From Rarobacter incanus (GTDB taxonomy: Bacteria; Actinomycetota; Actinomycetes; Actinomycetales; Cellulomonadaceae), in contig NZ_VFNV01000001.1 in the NCBI RefSeq assembly GCF_006715765.1, positions 806,001 through 870,000 of the forward strand: 64,000 nt of DNA. The letters are read 5' to 3'. The number at the start of each line of letters is the position of its first letter. Positions within the stretch are counted from its first letter, which is position 1. Shown piece by piece: positions 7,095-16,258 of the stretch. The translations under genes were made by a program, and so were the position numbers. Under the pieces are notes generated by a model. It was not told the origin of the DNA and made no database searches. It saw only the letters and a list, made by a program, of their open reading frames with translations.

Positions 7095-9368
7095 TCAGGC
7101 CCGTTCGATGAATTCGGCGCGGCCGGCCAGCATCTCCGCGATCGCGGCCGCGAGGGCGCGGTGCCCCTCCAACGTCGGATCGTTCTGCACAATCGCGCGC
7201 GCGTCCGCGCGGGCTTGGGCGATGATTTGCGCATCGTCGATGACCCGCAGCGAGCGCAGCGACGAGGCGTACCCGGCCTGCGACTGCCCCAGCACGTCGC
7301 CCTCCCTGCGCAACGTAACGTCCACGTTCGCCAGCTCGAACCCGTCGTCGCTCGCGGCGACCGCGGCTATTCGCTTGCCGGCGGGGCTATCCGGCGCCAC
7401 CGGGGAAACTAGCAGGCAGATGCCGGGCGCCTGACCGCGCCCCACCCGTCCGCGCAGTTGGTGCAACTGCGAGATCCCGAACCGGTCGGCGTCCATGACG
7501 ACCATGATGGTCGCCTCCGGCACGTCGATCCCCACCTCGATGACGGTGGTGCTGACAACGACATCGATGGATCCGGCGGCGAGAGCCGCCATGATTGCGT
7601 CCTTTTCATCGCCGTTCATTCGCCCGTGCAGCGCCGCGATCCGCACGCCGGCAAGCGCCGGCAGTGCACCCAGGTACTGCACCATTTGCTCGACGCTGTG
7701 CAGGTCGCGGGGGGCCTCGTCCGCAATATCGCTTTGCTGGTCGGGTTGATCCTGCTCGCCGCTATCGACCGCTTCGCCCGGGTCGATCCGCGGGCACACC
7801 ACGAACCCGCGCCGCCCCTGGCGGATCTCGTCGGCCAATCGTTGCCACGTCCGTTCCATCCAACGGGGCCTCCGCTCGTCGACCACGAACGTGGCCCGGT
7901 CGTGGCTGCGCGCCGGGGTGCCGCGCAGCACGGACACCTCCAGGTCGCCGAAGACGGTCATCGCCACCGTGCGCGGAATCGGCGTTGCGGTCATCACGAG
8001 CGTGTGCGGGACGGTTTCCCCCCTGGCACGCAGGGCGTCGCGTTGATCCACCCCGAATCGGTGCTGCTCGTCAACCACCACCAGCCCAAGATCGGCGAAG
8101 TGCACCTGGTCGCCCAGGAGCGCGTGGGTGCCCACCACGATCCCGGCCTGACCGCTCGCGATGTCCAGCAGGGCCTTCTTGCGCGCCGCCGCCCCGAGCG
8201 ATCCCGTCAGCAGCGTCACGCGGGTGGCGGGCTCCGGTGCCATCAGCGTTCCGCCGCGCGCCAGATCCCCCATCAGCGATCCTATCGACGCCGCGTGCTG
8301 AGCCGCCAGCACCTCCGTGGGGGCGAGCAGTGCCGCCTGCCCGCCTGCGTCCACGACTTGCAGCATCGCGCGCAGCGCGACCACGGTCTTTCCAGCCCCG
8401 ACGTCCCCCTGCAGCAATCGAAGCATGGGTGTGGTGCCGGCGATGTCCGCGGCGAGGGTGCCACCGACCTCAAGCTGGCCGCTGGTGAGGGGAAAGGGCA
8501 GCTGATCGTCGAACGCGTCGAGCAGCCGGCCCGGCCGCAGGTGCCGCGCGATGGCCTTATGGGAGCGAATGTCGGCCCGCCGACGCGCCAGCTCGGCCTG
8601 CAAGATGAAAGCCTCTTCGAATTTGGCGCGCCGTTGCCCCGCGTTCTTCTGCGCGAAGTTGCGCGGTTGGTGGATCAAACGGTACCCCTGCGCCAGCGAA
8701 ACCAGGTTGCGTTCCTTGCGCACTGCGGCGGGGATCGGGTCGGCGTCGTCGAGCTCGGGCATCTGGCCGACAACGTCCCGCACGATGTGCGAGATTGCCC
8801 GGCTCGTCACCTTGCCCTTACCGCGGTAAACGGTGATGAGGTCGCTTGCCTGGGCGATGCGTTCGTTGCTGTACTCGGTGTCTTCGTCCAGCAGTTCCCA
8901 GTCGGGGCTGGTGAGTTGGACCATGTTGCGATACATCTTGGTCGGCCCCGTGAAGAGCCCCAATGCACCCGGCCGCAGCAATCTTTCCCAGTCCCGCGCC
9001 ATGTAGGCGGACCCCGTGAACAGTGAAACCGCAAGCCTGCCGCCGCGGTCATCGCGCAGCATGACCGAGATGACGATCATCCGACCGTCCGCCGCGCGCC
9101 GAGAGGTGAAGGTATCGACGTGCGCGATGACGGTGACTTCCTCGCCGGGAACGATCGCCGCCAGGTCGGTGGGAACGCTGCGATCCAGGTAGCGGCGCGG
9201 GGTGTGCGCCAGCAGGTCGCGAACCGTCACGATGCCCATGGAGCGCAAACCCTTGAGGCCCTGCGCGATGGTGGCAGCGCGTTGCTGCTGCGCCGGGGTG
9301 GTCGCGTCGGGCACGCGCACAATCGAGGTGACGACCCTGTCGAGGAACGGCGTCGGGTCACTCGCCAC
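7095..9368 (-). CDS. recG: ATP-dependent DNA helicase RecG
   Basis: Branch-migrating helicase that remodels stalled replication forks and recombination intermediates. The N-terminal wedge/OB domain (about residues 60-165) includes TPRRYLDRS. Helicase motifs follow in order: LLQGDVGAGKTVVA (Walker A), VVDEQHRFG (DEQH box), VMTATPIPRT (motif III), STTVIEVGIDVPEAT and QLHQLRGRVGRG (motif VI). Length of 757 aa is slightly above E. coli RecG because of an acidic insert (near DSGEQDQPDQQSD). The GTG start overlaps the preceding DAK gene by 11 bp. Confidence 0.95.
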   Translation of the reverse strand: MASDPTPFLDRVVTSIVRVPDATTPAQQQRAATIAQGLKGLRSMGIVTVRDLLAHTPRRYLDRSVPTDLAAIVPGEEVTVIAHVDTFTSRRAADGRMIVISVMLRDDRGGRLAVSLFTGSAYMARDWERLLRPGALGLFTGPTKMYRNMVQLTSPDWELLDEDTEYSNERIAQASDLITVYRGKGKVTSRAISHIVRDVVGQMPELDDADPIPAAVRKERNLVSLAQGYRLIHQPRNFAQKNAGQRRAKFEEAFILQAELARRRADIRSHKAIARHLRPGRLLDAFDDQLPFPLTSGQLEVGGTLAADIAGTTPMLRLLQGDVGAGKTVVALRAMLQVVDAGGQAALLAPTEVLAAQHAASIGSLMGDLARGGTLMAPEPATRVTLLTGSLGAAARKKALLDIASGQAGIVVGTHALLGDQVHFADLGLVVVDEQHRFGVDQRDALRARGETVPHTLVMTATPIPRTVAMTVFGDLEVSVLRGTPARSHDRATFVVDERRPRWMERTWQRLADEIRQGRRGFVVCPRIDPGEAVDSGEQDQPDQQSDIADEAPRDLHSVEQMVQYLGALPALAGVRIAALHGRMNGDEKDAIMAALAAGSIDVVVSTTVIEVGIDVPEATIMVVMDADRFGISQLHQLRGRVGRGQAPGICLLVSPVAPDSPAGKRIAAVAASDDGFELANVDVTLRREGDVLGQSQAGYASSLRSLRVIDDAQIIAQARADARAIVQNDPTLEGHRALAAAIAEMLAGRAEFIERA

Positions 9369-10971
9369 TTGCGCGCTCCTGCCCGCCGGGCGCCTCGTCG
9401 TCCCATCCGCGGATCACGACAGCCGTCGCCGTGTTTCCGGGATTTCCCGTGGGAATCTGGATGATGTCAGCCGCTTCATCAAGGACGAGCGCCCCCCGCC
9501 CCGCGCTTCGCGCCCACCCATCGTCGTAGGCCTCGATGACCAGGTCGCTGCCGGTGACCGGCATCGCTGGGCGCGCGGTCAGCGGCGCGGTGCCCGCGGC
9601 CATCCGCTCCAGGGCGTGATGCGCCGAACCGAGTGGGAGATGGGCGACGTGGGGAACGGCGGTAATCAATGCGGCGAGGCCAGCATCGTGGCCGCGCGAG
9701 CACGAGACCACCCGCGCATCGCGCGACCCGGCGCGGGTGCGCGCCGCGGAAATCGTTTGCCTGGAAACGCGCGCATCGCCGATGAGCACCAGGCAGCTTG
9801 GCGCGTCGATGTCCCCTATGGCGCGTGCCAGGTCCGCGGTATCTATTGCCGGTCCGCCGGGGGGCTCCCACAGCCCGATCCCGCCCGCGGCGGCGATGTG
9901 GGCAAGGAACCCGGGCGAACGCGTGACGCCCACCCACGCCCAATCCCTATTCGTCCACAGGGGGTCTAGCGAGTGACACACGAACTGCGCGGGCGCCCAC
10001 CCGGTCATCGCCCGCGCAACCGCGGCGGGGTCATCGGTGTGAATGTGCACCCGCGCCTGGTCCGTGACGGCAAGATCGTCGGAGGGAGAAACGACGAGGA
10101 CGGAGTCGCCCAAGTCTCCCAATGCAGCCCGCAGATCCGCGAGCTCCTGGCGGGTGCGATGGCGGTCGGCGCCGACCAGGCACATCACTTCGAATGCGGC
10201 ATCGCCGCGATGGGCGGTGTCGTGGGGAGCGATGCAGCCGGCTTCCCCGTGCGCATGCATGTGGTCGCCGCGCGCGGCGTCGTCCCCGGTGACGCCCCAC
10301 GCCTCGGCGCGCAGGTCCAGGCGGATGTCGGGGCAGGGTTCGCCCGCCACCGCCGCGCGCAGCGCGGCTAGCAGCAGCAGCATCCCGGCGGCGCCCGAAT
10401 CGACCACCCGCGCCCGCTGCAACGCATCAAGTTCGTTGGCCCCCCCGGCAATCGCTTGGCGTGCGGCGGCCACGGCGGCGTCGACAAGGCGCGCCGCGCT
10501 GGCGGCGTCGCTGGCGCTGGCGCCCGCATCCGCCGACGACCGCGCGGCGCCCGCTGCCGCCTTCGCCGCGGTGAGGATGGTTCCGGGCGCAGGGTGCGAC
10601 ACGGCGGCAGACGCACATGCGGATCCCTGCTCCAGGCCGCGCGCGATTTGCGGCGCCCCAAGCTCATCGGGCGCGCCGCCGCGAACGCCCAAGGAGAACC
10701 CGCGCAAGAATTCGCACAGTATGACCCCCGAATTTCCGCGGGCGCCGATCATGGCGCCCCGGCACAGCGCCGCAAGCGTTTCGTCTCGGTTCCCGTCCGC
10801 CGGCATCGCTTCGATGCCGTGCGCGAGGGTCCTGGTCATGTTCGTTCCCGTATCCGAATCCGATACGGGGAACACGTTTGCCCGGTTCAGGGGACCGGCA
10901 TTGGCCTCGATAAGCGCGTGGGCGTACTGCGCCCATTGCCGCACGACGGCGCCAGCAGGTCCACCATGCAC
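9358..10971 (-). CDS. DAK2-domain protein, fatty-acid-kinase-like (FakA/YloV family)
   Basis: A 537-aa protein with an N-terminal DhaL/DAK2 domain: VFPVSDSDTGTNMTRTL binds the nucleotide-metal site, and GARGNSGVILCEFLRGF is the second family motif. The middle and C-terminal parts fit the FakA-type fatty-acid-kinase scaffold (DLGDSVLVVSP...VHIHTDDP). In Firmicutes FakA phosphorylates fatty acids carried by FakB; no FakB-type DegV gene is visible here, so the substrate is uncertain. The GTG at 10971 has an ideal AGGAGG eight bases upstream. It forms an overlapping pair with recG, an arrangement common in actinobacteria. Confidence 0.83.
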   Translation of the reverse strand: MHGGPAGAVVRQWAQYAHALIEANAGPLNRANVFPVSDSDTGTNMTRTLAHGIEAMPADGNRDETLAALCRGAMIGARGNSGVILCEFLRGFSLGVRGGAPDELGAPQIARGLEQGSACASAAVSHPAPGTILTAAKAAAGAARSSADAGASASDAASAARLVDAAVAAARQAIAGGANELDALQRARVVDSGAAGMLLLLAALRAAVAGEPCPDIRLDLRAEAWGVTGDDAARGDHMHAHGEAGCIAPHDTAHRGDAAFEVMCLVGADRHRTRQELADLRAALGDLGDSVLVVSPSDDLAVTDQARVHIHTDDPAAVARAMTGWAPAQFVCHSLDPLWTNRDWAWVGVTRSPGFLAHIAAAGGIGLWEPPGGPAIDTADLARAIGDIDAPSCLVLIGDARVSRQTISAARTRAGSRDARVVSCSRGHDAGLAALITAVPHVAHLPLGSAHHALERMAAGTAPLTARPAMPVTGSDLVIEAYDDGWARSAGRGALVLDEAADIIQIPTGNPGNTATAVVIRGWDDEAPGGQERASGE

Positions 10972-11297
10972 GGTGCCAACCTCCTGCTCGTCCCCTCGCG
11001 GCCCACGGCGGGCCGCCTCCTTCTACACGTATACCGTATCGCGCCCGGTTGAAGCGCTCCTGGCAACGAGCCCGGTCCGCGCGCGCTGGATCCGCCGCCG
11101 CTTCGCACATTTGTCGCCTACCCGGCGTGCGCGCCAGCCACCCCGCTTTGATTTTTCCTTCCCCCATGCCGTATTCTGTTGTGGTTGCCCGAACCGTATC
11201 CGGGCCGTCGGCACTGACATCAACCGGTCATGCCGACGACAGACCTTCATTCCGCAGGTGTTTTTGAGCGCCTGCGCACAGATATACAGGAGTTAAC
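10972..11297. promoter_or_regulatory. Divergent intergenic region between the DAK gene and rpmB
   Basis: This 326-bp region separates the minus-strand DAK-recG unit from plus-strand rpmB. On the plus strand TTGATT (11148-11153) and TATTCT (11172-11177) are separated by 18 bases and make a credible rpmB promoter. On the minus side only the AGGAGG of the DAK gene and a loose TATACG hexamer are seen. No ORF or RNA gene is recognisable. Confidence 0.5.
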
Positions 11298-11489
11298 GTG
11301 GCTGCCAACTGCGACGTCTGCGGCAAGAGCCCCAGCTTCGGGTACAGCGTCTCGCACTCCCACGTGCGCACCAAGCGCCGGTGGAACCCGAACATTCAGC
11401 GTGTGCGGGCAGTTGTGAACGGAACCCCCAAGCGAGTCAACGCATGCACTTCATGCCTCAAGGCGAACAAGGTGACGCGCGCTATCTGA
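11298..11489 (+). CDS. rpmB: 50S ribosomal protein L28, zinc-binding form
   Basis: Large-subunit ribosomal protein, 63 aa. It begins [22 protein letters not shown] and ends [14 protein letters not shown]. The two CxxC pairs identify the zinc-containing paralogue. The GTG start has a clear CAGGAG ribosome-binding site six bases upstream. It is a single-gene unit followed by a strong hairpin terminator. In many actinobacteria the rpmB copy next to recG and the DAK gene is this cysteine-containing form. Confidence 0.96.
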   Translation: MAANCDVCGKSPSFGYSVSHSHVRTKRRWNPNIQRVRAVVNGTPKRVNACTSCLKANKVTRAI

Positions 11490-11510
11490 GCGAATCCCTA
11501 GTATGCCTTC

Positions 11511-11555
11511 CGAAAGAGGGGGCGCAGAGACGACAGTCTCCGCGCCCCCTCTTTC
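11511..11555 (+). terminator. Rho-independent terminator after rpmB
   Basis: CGAAAGAGGGGGCGC pairs with GCGCCCCCTCTTTCG, extended by GAGA/TCTC around a small loop. It begins 21 bases after the rpmB stop. There is no long U tract after it. Confidence 0.8.
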
Positions 11556-11613
11556 GTACCCGCCTAAGATTTTGCGCCCACTAGAGATGCGCGCCCGCTG
11601 GGAACCGGCTGGC

Positions 11614-11671
11614 TGCACAAAAGACGGTGATGCGCGGCGCGTTCCCGAACCGGAAGGCACCGCGCATCACC
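11614..11671 (-). terminator. Terminator after ilvE
   Basis: GGTGATGCGCGG (11626-11637) and CCGCGCATCACC (11660-11671) form a perfect 12-bp stem. Read on the minus strand, the stem is followed by GTCTTTTGTG, a short U-rich tract, which fits termination of the ilvE transcript. Confidence 0.7.
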
Positions 11672-11708
11672 GACCACAATCAGTCCGCGCCGCAAGTCAC
11701 AGCAATGG

Positions 11709-12824
11709 TCACGCCAGACGCGTCAGCCAACCGTAACGGTCCTCGACCTTTCCGGTCTGGATACCCGTCAATTCCTCGCGCAGAGCCATGGTGAGCTCGC
11801 CCGCGGCGCCACCGGAGACTACCTCATCGAAGTTCACGCCCTTGAACCGACCAATCGGGGTGATGACCGCCGCAGTCCCGCACGCGAAGACCTCGCTGAC
11901 GGACCCGTCCCGCAGGCCCGCGAGCAGCTCCGCCAGAGAAATACGCCGTTCGACGACCTCGTGCCCGCGGTCGCGGGCCAACTGCAGGATCGAAGAACGC
12001 GTCACGCCCTCCAAGATCGTTCCCGTCAGTTCGGGCGTTTCGACGGTTCCATCGGACCGCACGACGAAAAGGTTCATGCCGCCGAGTTCCTCGAGGTACG
12101 TGTCGGTGACGTCGTCGAGGAATGCAACCTGCTCGCAACCTTGCTCGTAGGCTTCGATCTGCGGCAGCAGGCTCGCCGCATAGTTGCCACCGCACTTTGC
12201 AGACCCCGTCCCGCCCTTGCCGGCGCGGTGATAGTCCTGCGCTATCCATATCGACACGGGCTTGACGCCATCCGCGAAGTAGGAGCCGACCGGCGACGCG
12301 ATTACCAAATACTCAACCTCGTGGCTGGACCTTACGCCCAGGAAGGATTCGGATGCGTACATGAACGGCCGTAGGTAAAGGCTGAATCCATCCGCGGACG
12401 GAACCCATTCGATGTCTTTGCGCACCAACGCCGCAAGCGACCCGATGAAGTCATCGGTGCTCAACTCCGGCAGGGCCAAACGCTTGGCGGATCGTTGGAA
12501 CCGTGCGGCGTTCGCCTCCGGCCTGAAAGTCCAGATCGAACCGTCAGCGTGCCTATATGCCTTGAGGCCCTCGAATATCTCTTGCGCGTAGTGCAGCACC
12601 GCGGCCGCGGGGTCCAGCGCGAGCGGGCCGTACTCCACAACGCGCCGGTCCTGCCATCCGGAGTCCTTGCGCCAGGTGATCCGGCTCATGTGGTCGGTGA
12701 AGACCGTCCCAAAGCGGGGTGCCGCCAATTCCGCGGCGCGTTCCCCCGGCGGCGTGGGGTTACTAGTGGGGTACACCTCGAATGCCTCGACTAGGCCATC
12801 GAGGTCTTGCACGTTCTTACTCAT
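11709..12824 (-). CDS. ilvE: Branched-chain amino acid aminotransferase
   Basis: PLP enzyme that makes valine, leucine and isoleucine from their 2-oxo acids. Family features: YAQEIFEGLKAYRHADGSIWTFRPEANA, LYLRPFMYASESFLGV, and SAKCGGNYAASLLPQ, whose Lys binds PLP. EELGGMNLFVV is the C-terminal family motif. Length of 371 aa is typical of the longer actinobacterial type. The ATG at 12824 has AAAGG seven bases upstream; upstream ATGs lack a site. It lies downstream of leuB on the same strand, 126 bp away, followed by its own terminator. Confidence 0.95.
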   Translation of the reverse strand: MSKNVQDLDGLVEAFEVYPTSNPTPPGERAAELAAPRFGTVFTDHMSRITWRKDSGWQDRRVVEYGPLALDPAAAVLHYAQEIFEGLKAYRHADGSIWTFRPEANAARFQRSAKRLALPELSTDDFIGSLAALVRKDIEWVPSADGFSLYLRPFMYASESFLGVRSSHEVEYLVIASPVGSYFADGVKPVSIWIAQDYHRAGKGGTGSAKCGGNYAASLLPQIEAYEQGCEQVAFLDDVTDTYLEELGGMNLFVVRSDGTVETPELTGTILEGVTRSSILQLARDRGHEVVERRISLAELLAGLRDGSVSEVFACGTAAVITPIGRFKGVNFDEVVSGGAAGELTMALREELTGIQTGKVEDRYGWLTRLA

Positions 12825-12950
12825 TTTCTGGCCTTTCACCATGTGTCGGCGCATCGCGACAATGCACCGTCTACGACTTTACTGGTGAAGGCGACCGAGG
12901 GTGAAACCCTGCTGGCGTGCGGCGCCGGTGGCCATGCCACCGCGCCTGAC

Positions 12951-13994
12951 CTAACCGTTCAGGCGCGCGACCAGGTCGGATCCGACCTCGGTCGTTGAGC
13001 GCACTCGGTCGCCTCGCTCCGCCAGGTCGGCCGCGATCGCGGCTTCGACGCGGGCGGCCTCGTCCACCAGCCCAAGGTGGTCGAGCAGCAGCTTCACCGA
13101 CGCGACGGTTGCGGTCGGGTCTGCCTTGCCGGTTCCGGCGATGTCCGGCGCGGAACCGTGCACGGGTTCAAACATGGACGGCGCGGTGCGGTCGGCGTTG
13201 ATGTTCGCCGAGGCAGCCAGCCCGATTCCGCCGACGATCGCGGCGGCCTGATCCGTGAGGATGTCACCGAACAGGTTGTCGGTGACGATCACGTCGAACC
13301 GAGACGGGTTCGTCGTGAGGAAAATTGTTGCCGCGTCCACGTGCAGGTAGTCCGTGGTCACGTCGGGGAATTCCGCATTCACCCGCTCGACGGTGCGGCG
13401 CCACAGGTGGCCCGCGTTCACCAGCACGTTGTGCTTGTGGACGAGCGTCAGGTGCTTGCGCTCGCGCGCCGCTGCGCGCGAGAATGCGTCGCGCACGACC
13501 CGCTCCACGCCGAACGCGGTATTGACCGAAACCTCGTTCGCCACTTCGTGCGGTGTTCCCACCCGGATGGCGCCGCCGTTGCCCACGTAGGGGCCTTCGG
13601 TGCCCTCGCGGACCACGACAAAGTCGATGTTTCCCGGGTTTGCCAGCGGCGAGGTCACGCCCTGGTACAGCTTCGCGGGGCGCAGGTTGACGTACTGGTC
13701 GAGACTGAACCGCAGCTTGAGCAGAAGGCCACGCTCCAAGACGCCCGAGGGAACGCTCGGATCGCCGATAGCCCCCAGGAGGATTGCGTCGTGCCCGCGG
13801 ATCGCTTCCAGATCCCCGTCGGTGAGGGTTTCGCCCGTGCGGTGCCACCGCGCGGCGCCCAGGTCGAACGTCGTCGGGTCGATCCGCACGTCGGTGCCTG
13901 CGACGGCGGCCTCCAGGACACGCAGCCCCTGTTCCACAACCTCGATACCGATTCCGTCACCAGGGATTACTGCCAGTTTGATGCTGCGAGTCAT
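12951..13994 (-). CDS. leuB: 3-isopropylmalate dehydrogenase
   Basis: Oxidative decarboxylation step of leucine synthesis. The protein (347 aa) opens with [19 protein letters not shown]; the adenine-binding loop region [18 protein letters not shown] is present, as is the metal and substrate region [16 protein letters not shown]. The sequence is of the shorter actinobacterial LeuB type. Start chosen at MTRSIKLAV, the conserved N-terminus. Other leucine genes (leuA, leuCD) are not in the window. It lies between a VOC protein gene and ilvE, all on the minus strand. Confidence 0.94.
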   Translation of the reverse strand: MTRSIKLAVIPGDGIGIEVVEQGLRVLEAAVAGTDVRIDPTTFDLGAARWHRTGETLTDGDLEAIRGHDAILLGAIGDPSVPSGVLERGLLLKLRFSLDQYVNLRPAKLYQGVTSPLANPGNIDFVVVREGTEGPYVGNGGAIRVGTPHEVANEVSVNTAFGVERVVRDAFSRAAARERKHLTLVHKHNVLVNAGHLWRRTVERVNAEFPDVTTDYLHVDAATIFLTTNPSRFDVIVTDNLFGDILTDQAAAIVGGIGLAASANINADRTAPSMFEPVHGSAPDIAGTGKADPTATVASVKLLLDHLGLVDEAARVEAAIAADLAERGDRVRSTTEVGSDLVARLNG

Positions 13995-14049
13995 ATCAAT
14001 GATTCTAGACCTCATACCGCCCACCGGACACACTCGTCTCACATTGTGG

Positions 14050-14439
14050 CTATGCGCCTATGATGGAGAACCTATTGCCCTCGGGATCCGACAGCTCGGC
14101 CCAGGCGGCCTCGTCCCCCTCCCCCGTCTTCACGACGGTCGCGCCCAATTCCACGATGCGCCCGACCTCGGCGTCGAAATCCTGCGGGTCTTGCGGCGAA
14201 AACTCGATCGCCAACGCCACCCCGACCCCGGCCGCATTGGGCGCGCGGAAGAACTCGATGCGCGGCGGCAGCTTACGCGTAAGGTTCCGCACGGCAAGTT
14301 CCAAGGTACCCGGCGGCACCAAGACAACGCCGTCCTCCGATTCGCTCAGGACCTCCCACACCAGCGCATCCGCCCACCAACGCCCCAGCTTTTGCGGGTC
14401 CAACGCGCCGACCGAAATTGAATGCCACCGCAACGACAT
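14050..14439 (-). CDS. VOC-family (glyoxalase-like) protein
   Basis: Small 129-aa protein of the vicinal-oxygen-chelate fold. It opens [30 protein letters not shown], a typical VOC start, contains [20 protein letters not shown], and ends [15 protein letters not shown], the usual DPEGN motif. Members bind small ligands, confer resistance or act on thiols; the specific role cannot be told. An ideal GAGGAGG ribosome-binding site precedes the ATG at 14439, which fixes the start against a longer upstream frame. Confidence 0.85.
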   Translation of the reverse strand: MSLRWHSISVGALDPQKLGRWWADALVWEVLSESEDGVVLVPPGTLELAVRNLTRKLPPRIEFFRAPNAAGVGVALAIEFSPQDPQDFDAEVGRIVELGATVVKTGEGDEAAWAELSDPEGNRFSIIGA

Positions 14440-14503
14440 GCCGTCCTCCTCGTAATAAATGCTTGCCTCTATCGTCACACGGATTCGTGCGCGCCTGCCG
14501 CCA

Positions 14504-15343
14504 TCAGGCACCGCCAACCCACGCATCGAGGACGCGCGCCACCGCATCGTCATCGTTGGATCCGGCGTAGTGCATGGCGCGCGCCAGCACGTCCGGATGA
14601 GCCCTACCCACCGCGAAGGATCGCCCCGCCCATTCCAGCATCGGTATGTCCGCCGGCATATCGCCGAATGCCCAAACCCGCTCGCGCGGGATAGCGCGGG
14701 CCGTGCACCACCTCGCCAACCCGACCGCCTTGGTCACCCCGGGCGGATAGAGCTCCACCAGATGGGGCACCCCAGAATCAGCGAACTGCGCGCCATCCCC
14801 CGCGGCGGCGCGCACCCGCCGCCGCAGCGCGTCGGGGCTCATCCGTGGGTGTCGCACCAGAATCTTCGCGGCGCCGTTCGCGCGCTCTGCGGCCAGTTCC
14901 ACTCGCCCCCGCGGCACATCGTCACGCCCCACAACCGAGCCGGTGGGTGAGGAAAGCACGGGGAACTCGTCATCGAAAACTGGACCGCTCGGCCATTCCG
15001 CCCCAATCAACACGCCGGGCAGGTCCCGGCGCAGCCTCGATGCGATCCGCACGAGCGCGTCATGCGCAAATCCGCGGGATTCGCTGACGCGGAATCCTCC
15101 GCGATCGGCCACCGCCACGCAGGCACCGCCCAGGCAAATCACCGACGCTCCCTGCGGGACCACGGGGGCGATATCGGTAAGCCACCGCAGCGGTCGCGCG
15201 GTCACGCACACCGTTTCGATGCCCGCCGCCGCCGCCCGCGCCAGGACCGCCCGCGTGAACGCGGAGATTGAACCGTCCGAACGCAGCAGGGTGCCGTCCA
15301 GGTCCGTGGCCACCACGCGCGGTTTGGCCGTTGCGCACTCCAT
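14504..15343 (-). CDS. HAD-superfamily (Cof-type) phosphatase
   Basis: Cytoplasmic phosphatase of 279 aa. The catalytic motif VVATDLDGTLLRSDGSIS carries the two aspartates. VCVTARPLRW matches motif II, AAKILVRH is in the cap, KAVGLARW gives the motif III lysine, and VWAFGDMPADIPMLEWAG matches motif IV. The C2B cap places it in the Cof group, which usually act on sugar phosphates or FMN/PLP. It is divergent from ppk2, whose start is 80 bp away. Confidence 0.88.
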   Translation of the reverse strand: MECATAKPRVVATDLDGTLLRSDGSISAFTRAVLARAAAAGIETVCVTARPLRWLTDIAPVVPQGASVICLGGACVAVADRGGFRVSESRGFAHDALVRIASRLRRDLPGVLIGAEWPSGPVFDDEFPVLSSPTGSVVGRDDVPRGRVELAAERANGAAKILVRHPRMSPDALRRRVRAAAGDGAQFADSGVPHLVELYPPGVTKAVGLARWCTARAIPRERVWAFGDMPADIPMLEWAGRSFAVGRAHPDVLARAMHYAGSNDDDAVARVLDAWVGGA

Positions 15344-15411
15344 CGCCCCATCATTGATCCTCGCGGGCGAGGTCGCAAGCCTGCGCCCGCGCCGCCGGCA
15401 CTGCCCGGCGG

Positions 15412-15417
15412 TACGCT
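15412..15417 (+). promoter_or_regulatory. Putative leaderless -10 element of ppk2
   Basis: TACGCT ends six bases before the ppk2 ATG, with no Shine-Dalgarno between them, as expected for a leaderless transcript. Confidence 0.5.
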
Positions 15418-15423
15418 CGGACC

Positions 15424-16227
15424 ATGGCTGATGAATTCCCCAAGCGGATCTATGAAAAGGAGCTGCTGAGGCTCCAGGCGCGGCTTGTCGACATGCAGGC
15501 CTGGGTGCAGGCGAGCGGCGCCCGCATCATCGTCATCTTCGAGGGCCGGGACGCCGCGGGTAAGGGATCGACGATCGCGCGCGTCTCGCAGTATCTCAAT
15601 CCCCGCGTCACCCGCACGGTCGCGCTGCCCACCCCCACGGACCGCGAGCGCACCCAGTGGTACTTCCAACGCTACGTGGCGCACCTTCCCGCCGCCGGTG
15701 AAATCGTGCTCATGGACAGGTCCTGGTACAACCGCGCGGGCGTCGAGAGGGTCATGGGTTACTGCACGGAACAGGAGTATCAGCGATTCTTGCGGCAGGC
15801 CCCCGTCTTCGAACGGATGCTGGTCGAGGACGGCATAATGGTGTTCAAGTACTGGTTCTCCATCTCGGATGTGGAGCAGGAACGCCGATTCGCCTCACGC
15901 AACAACGACCCGATGCGTCGCTGGAAGCTATCCCCCAACGACGTTTCCTCCATCACCAAGTGGCAGGATTATTCGCGCGCAAAGGACGCCATGATCGCGC
16001 ACACCGACATACCTGAGGCGCGTTGGTTTGAGGTCGACAACGAGGACAAGAGGCGCGGGCGGCTCAACATGATCGCGCACCTGCTCGACCACGTCCCCTA
16101 CGAATTGGTCGAGCGCGATCCCATCGCCATACCTCCCAGGCCCAAACTCGGCGACTACCAACGCCCGCCGCGCGACCAGCTCAACTATGTTCCCGACTAT
16201 GCGGCGACACTGCTCGCTAAGGATTAG
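15424..16227 (+). CDS. ppk2: Polyphosphate kinase 2 (PPK2)
   Basis: Phosphotransferase between polyphosphate and nucleoside phosphates. The 267-aa protein has Walker A FEGRDAAGKGS at about residue 40, Walker B MDRSWYNRAGVERVMG near residue 100, and the lid/helix region RRFASRNNDPMRRWKLSP. YWFSISDVEQ and DNEDKRRGRLNMIAHLL are family-typical. The single-domain size fits class I or III enzymes, which mostly make NTP or NDP from polyphosphate; which direction dominates cannot be told. Convergent with a hydrolase gene 31 bp away. Confidence 0.93.
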   Translation: MADEFPKRIYEKELLRLQARLVDMQAWVQASGARIIVIFEGRDAAGKGSTIARVSQYLNPRVTRTVALPTPTDRERTQWYFQRYVAHLPAAGEIVLMDRSWYNRAGVERVMGYCTEQEYQRFLRQAPVFERMLVEDGIMVFKYWFSISDVEQERRFASRNNDPMRRWKLSPNDVSSITKWQDYSRAKDAMIAHTDIPEARWFEVDNEDKRRGRLNMIAHLLDHVPYELVERDPIAIPPRPKLGDYQRPPRDQLNYVPDYAATLLAKD

Positions 16228-16258
16228 TTAAGGGATCGTAGATTTCCGACGAGGCCCG

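Noticed and set aside
7458-9026. 522-codon open frame on the plus strand
   Set aside because: It is antisense to recG, whose motifs are complete; long opposite-strand frames are expected in high-GC DNA.
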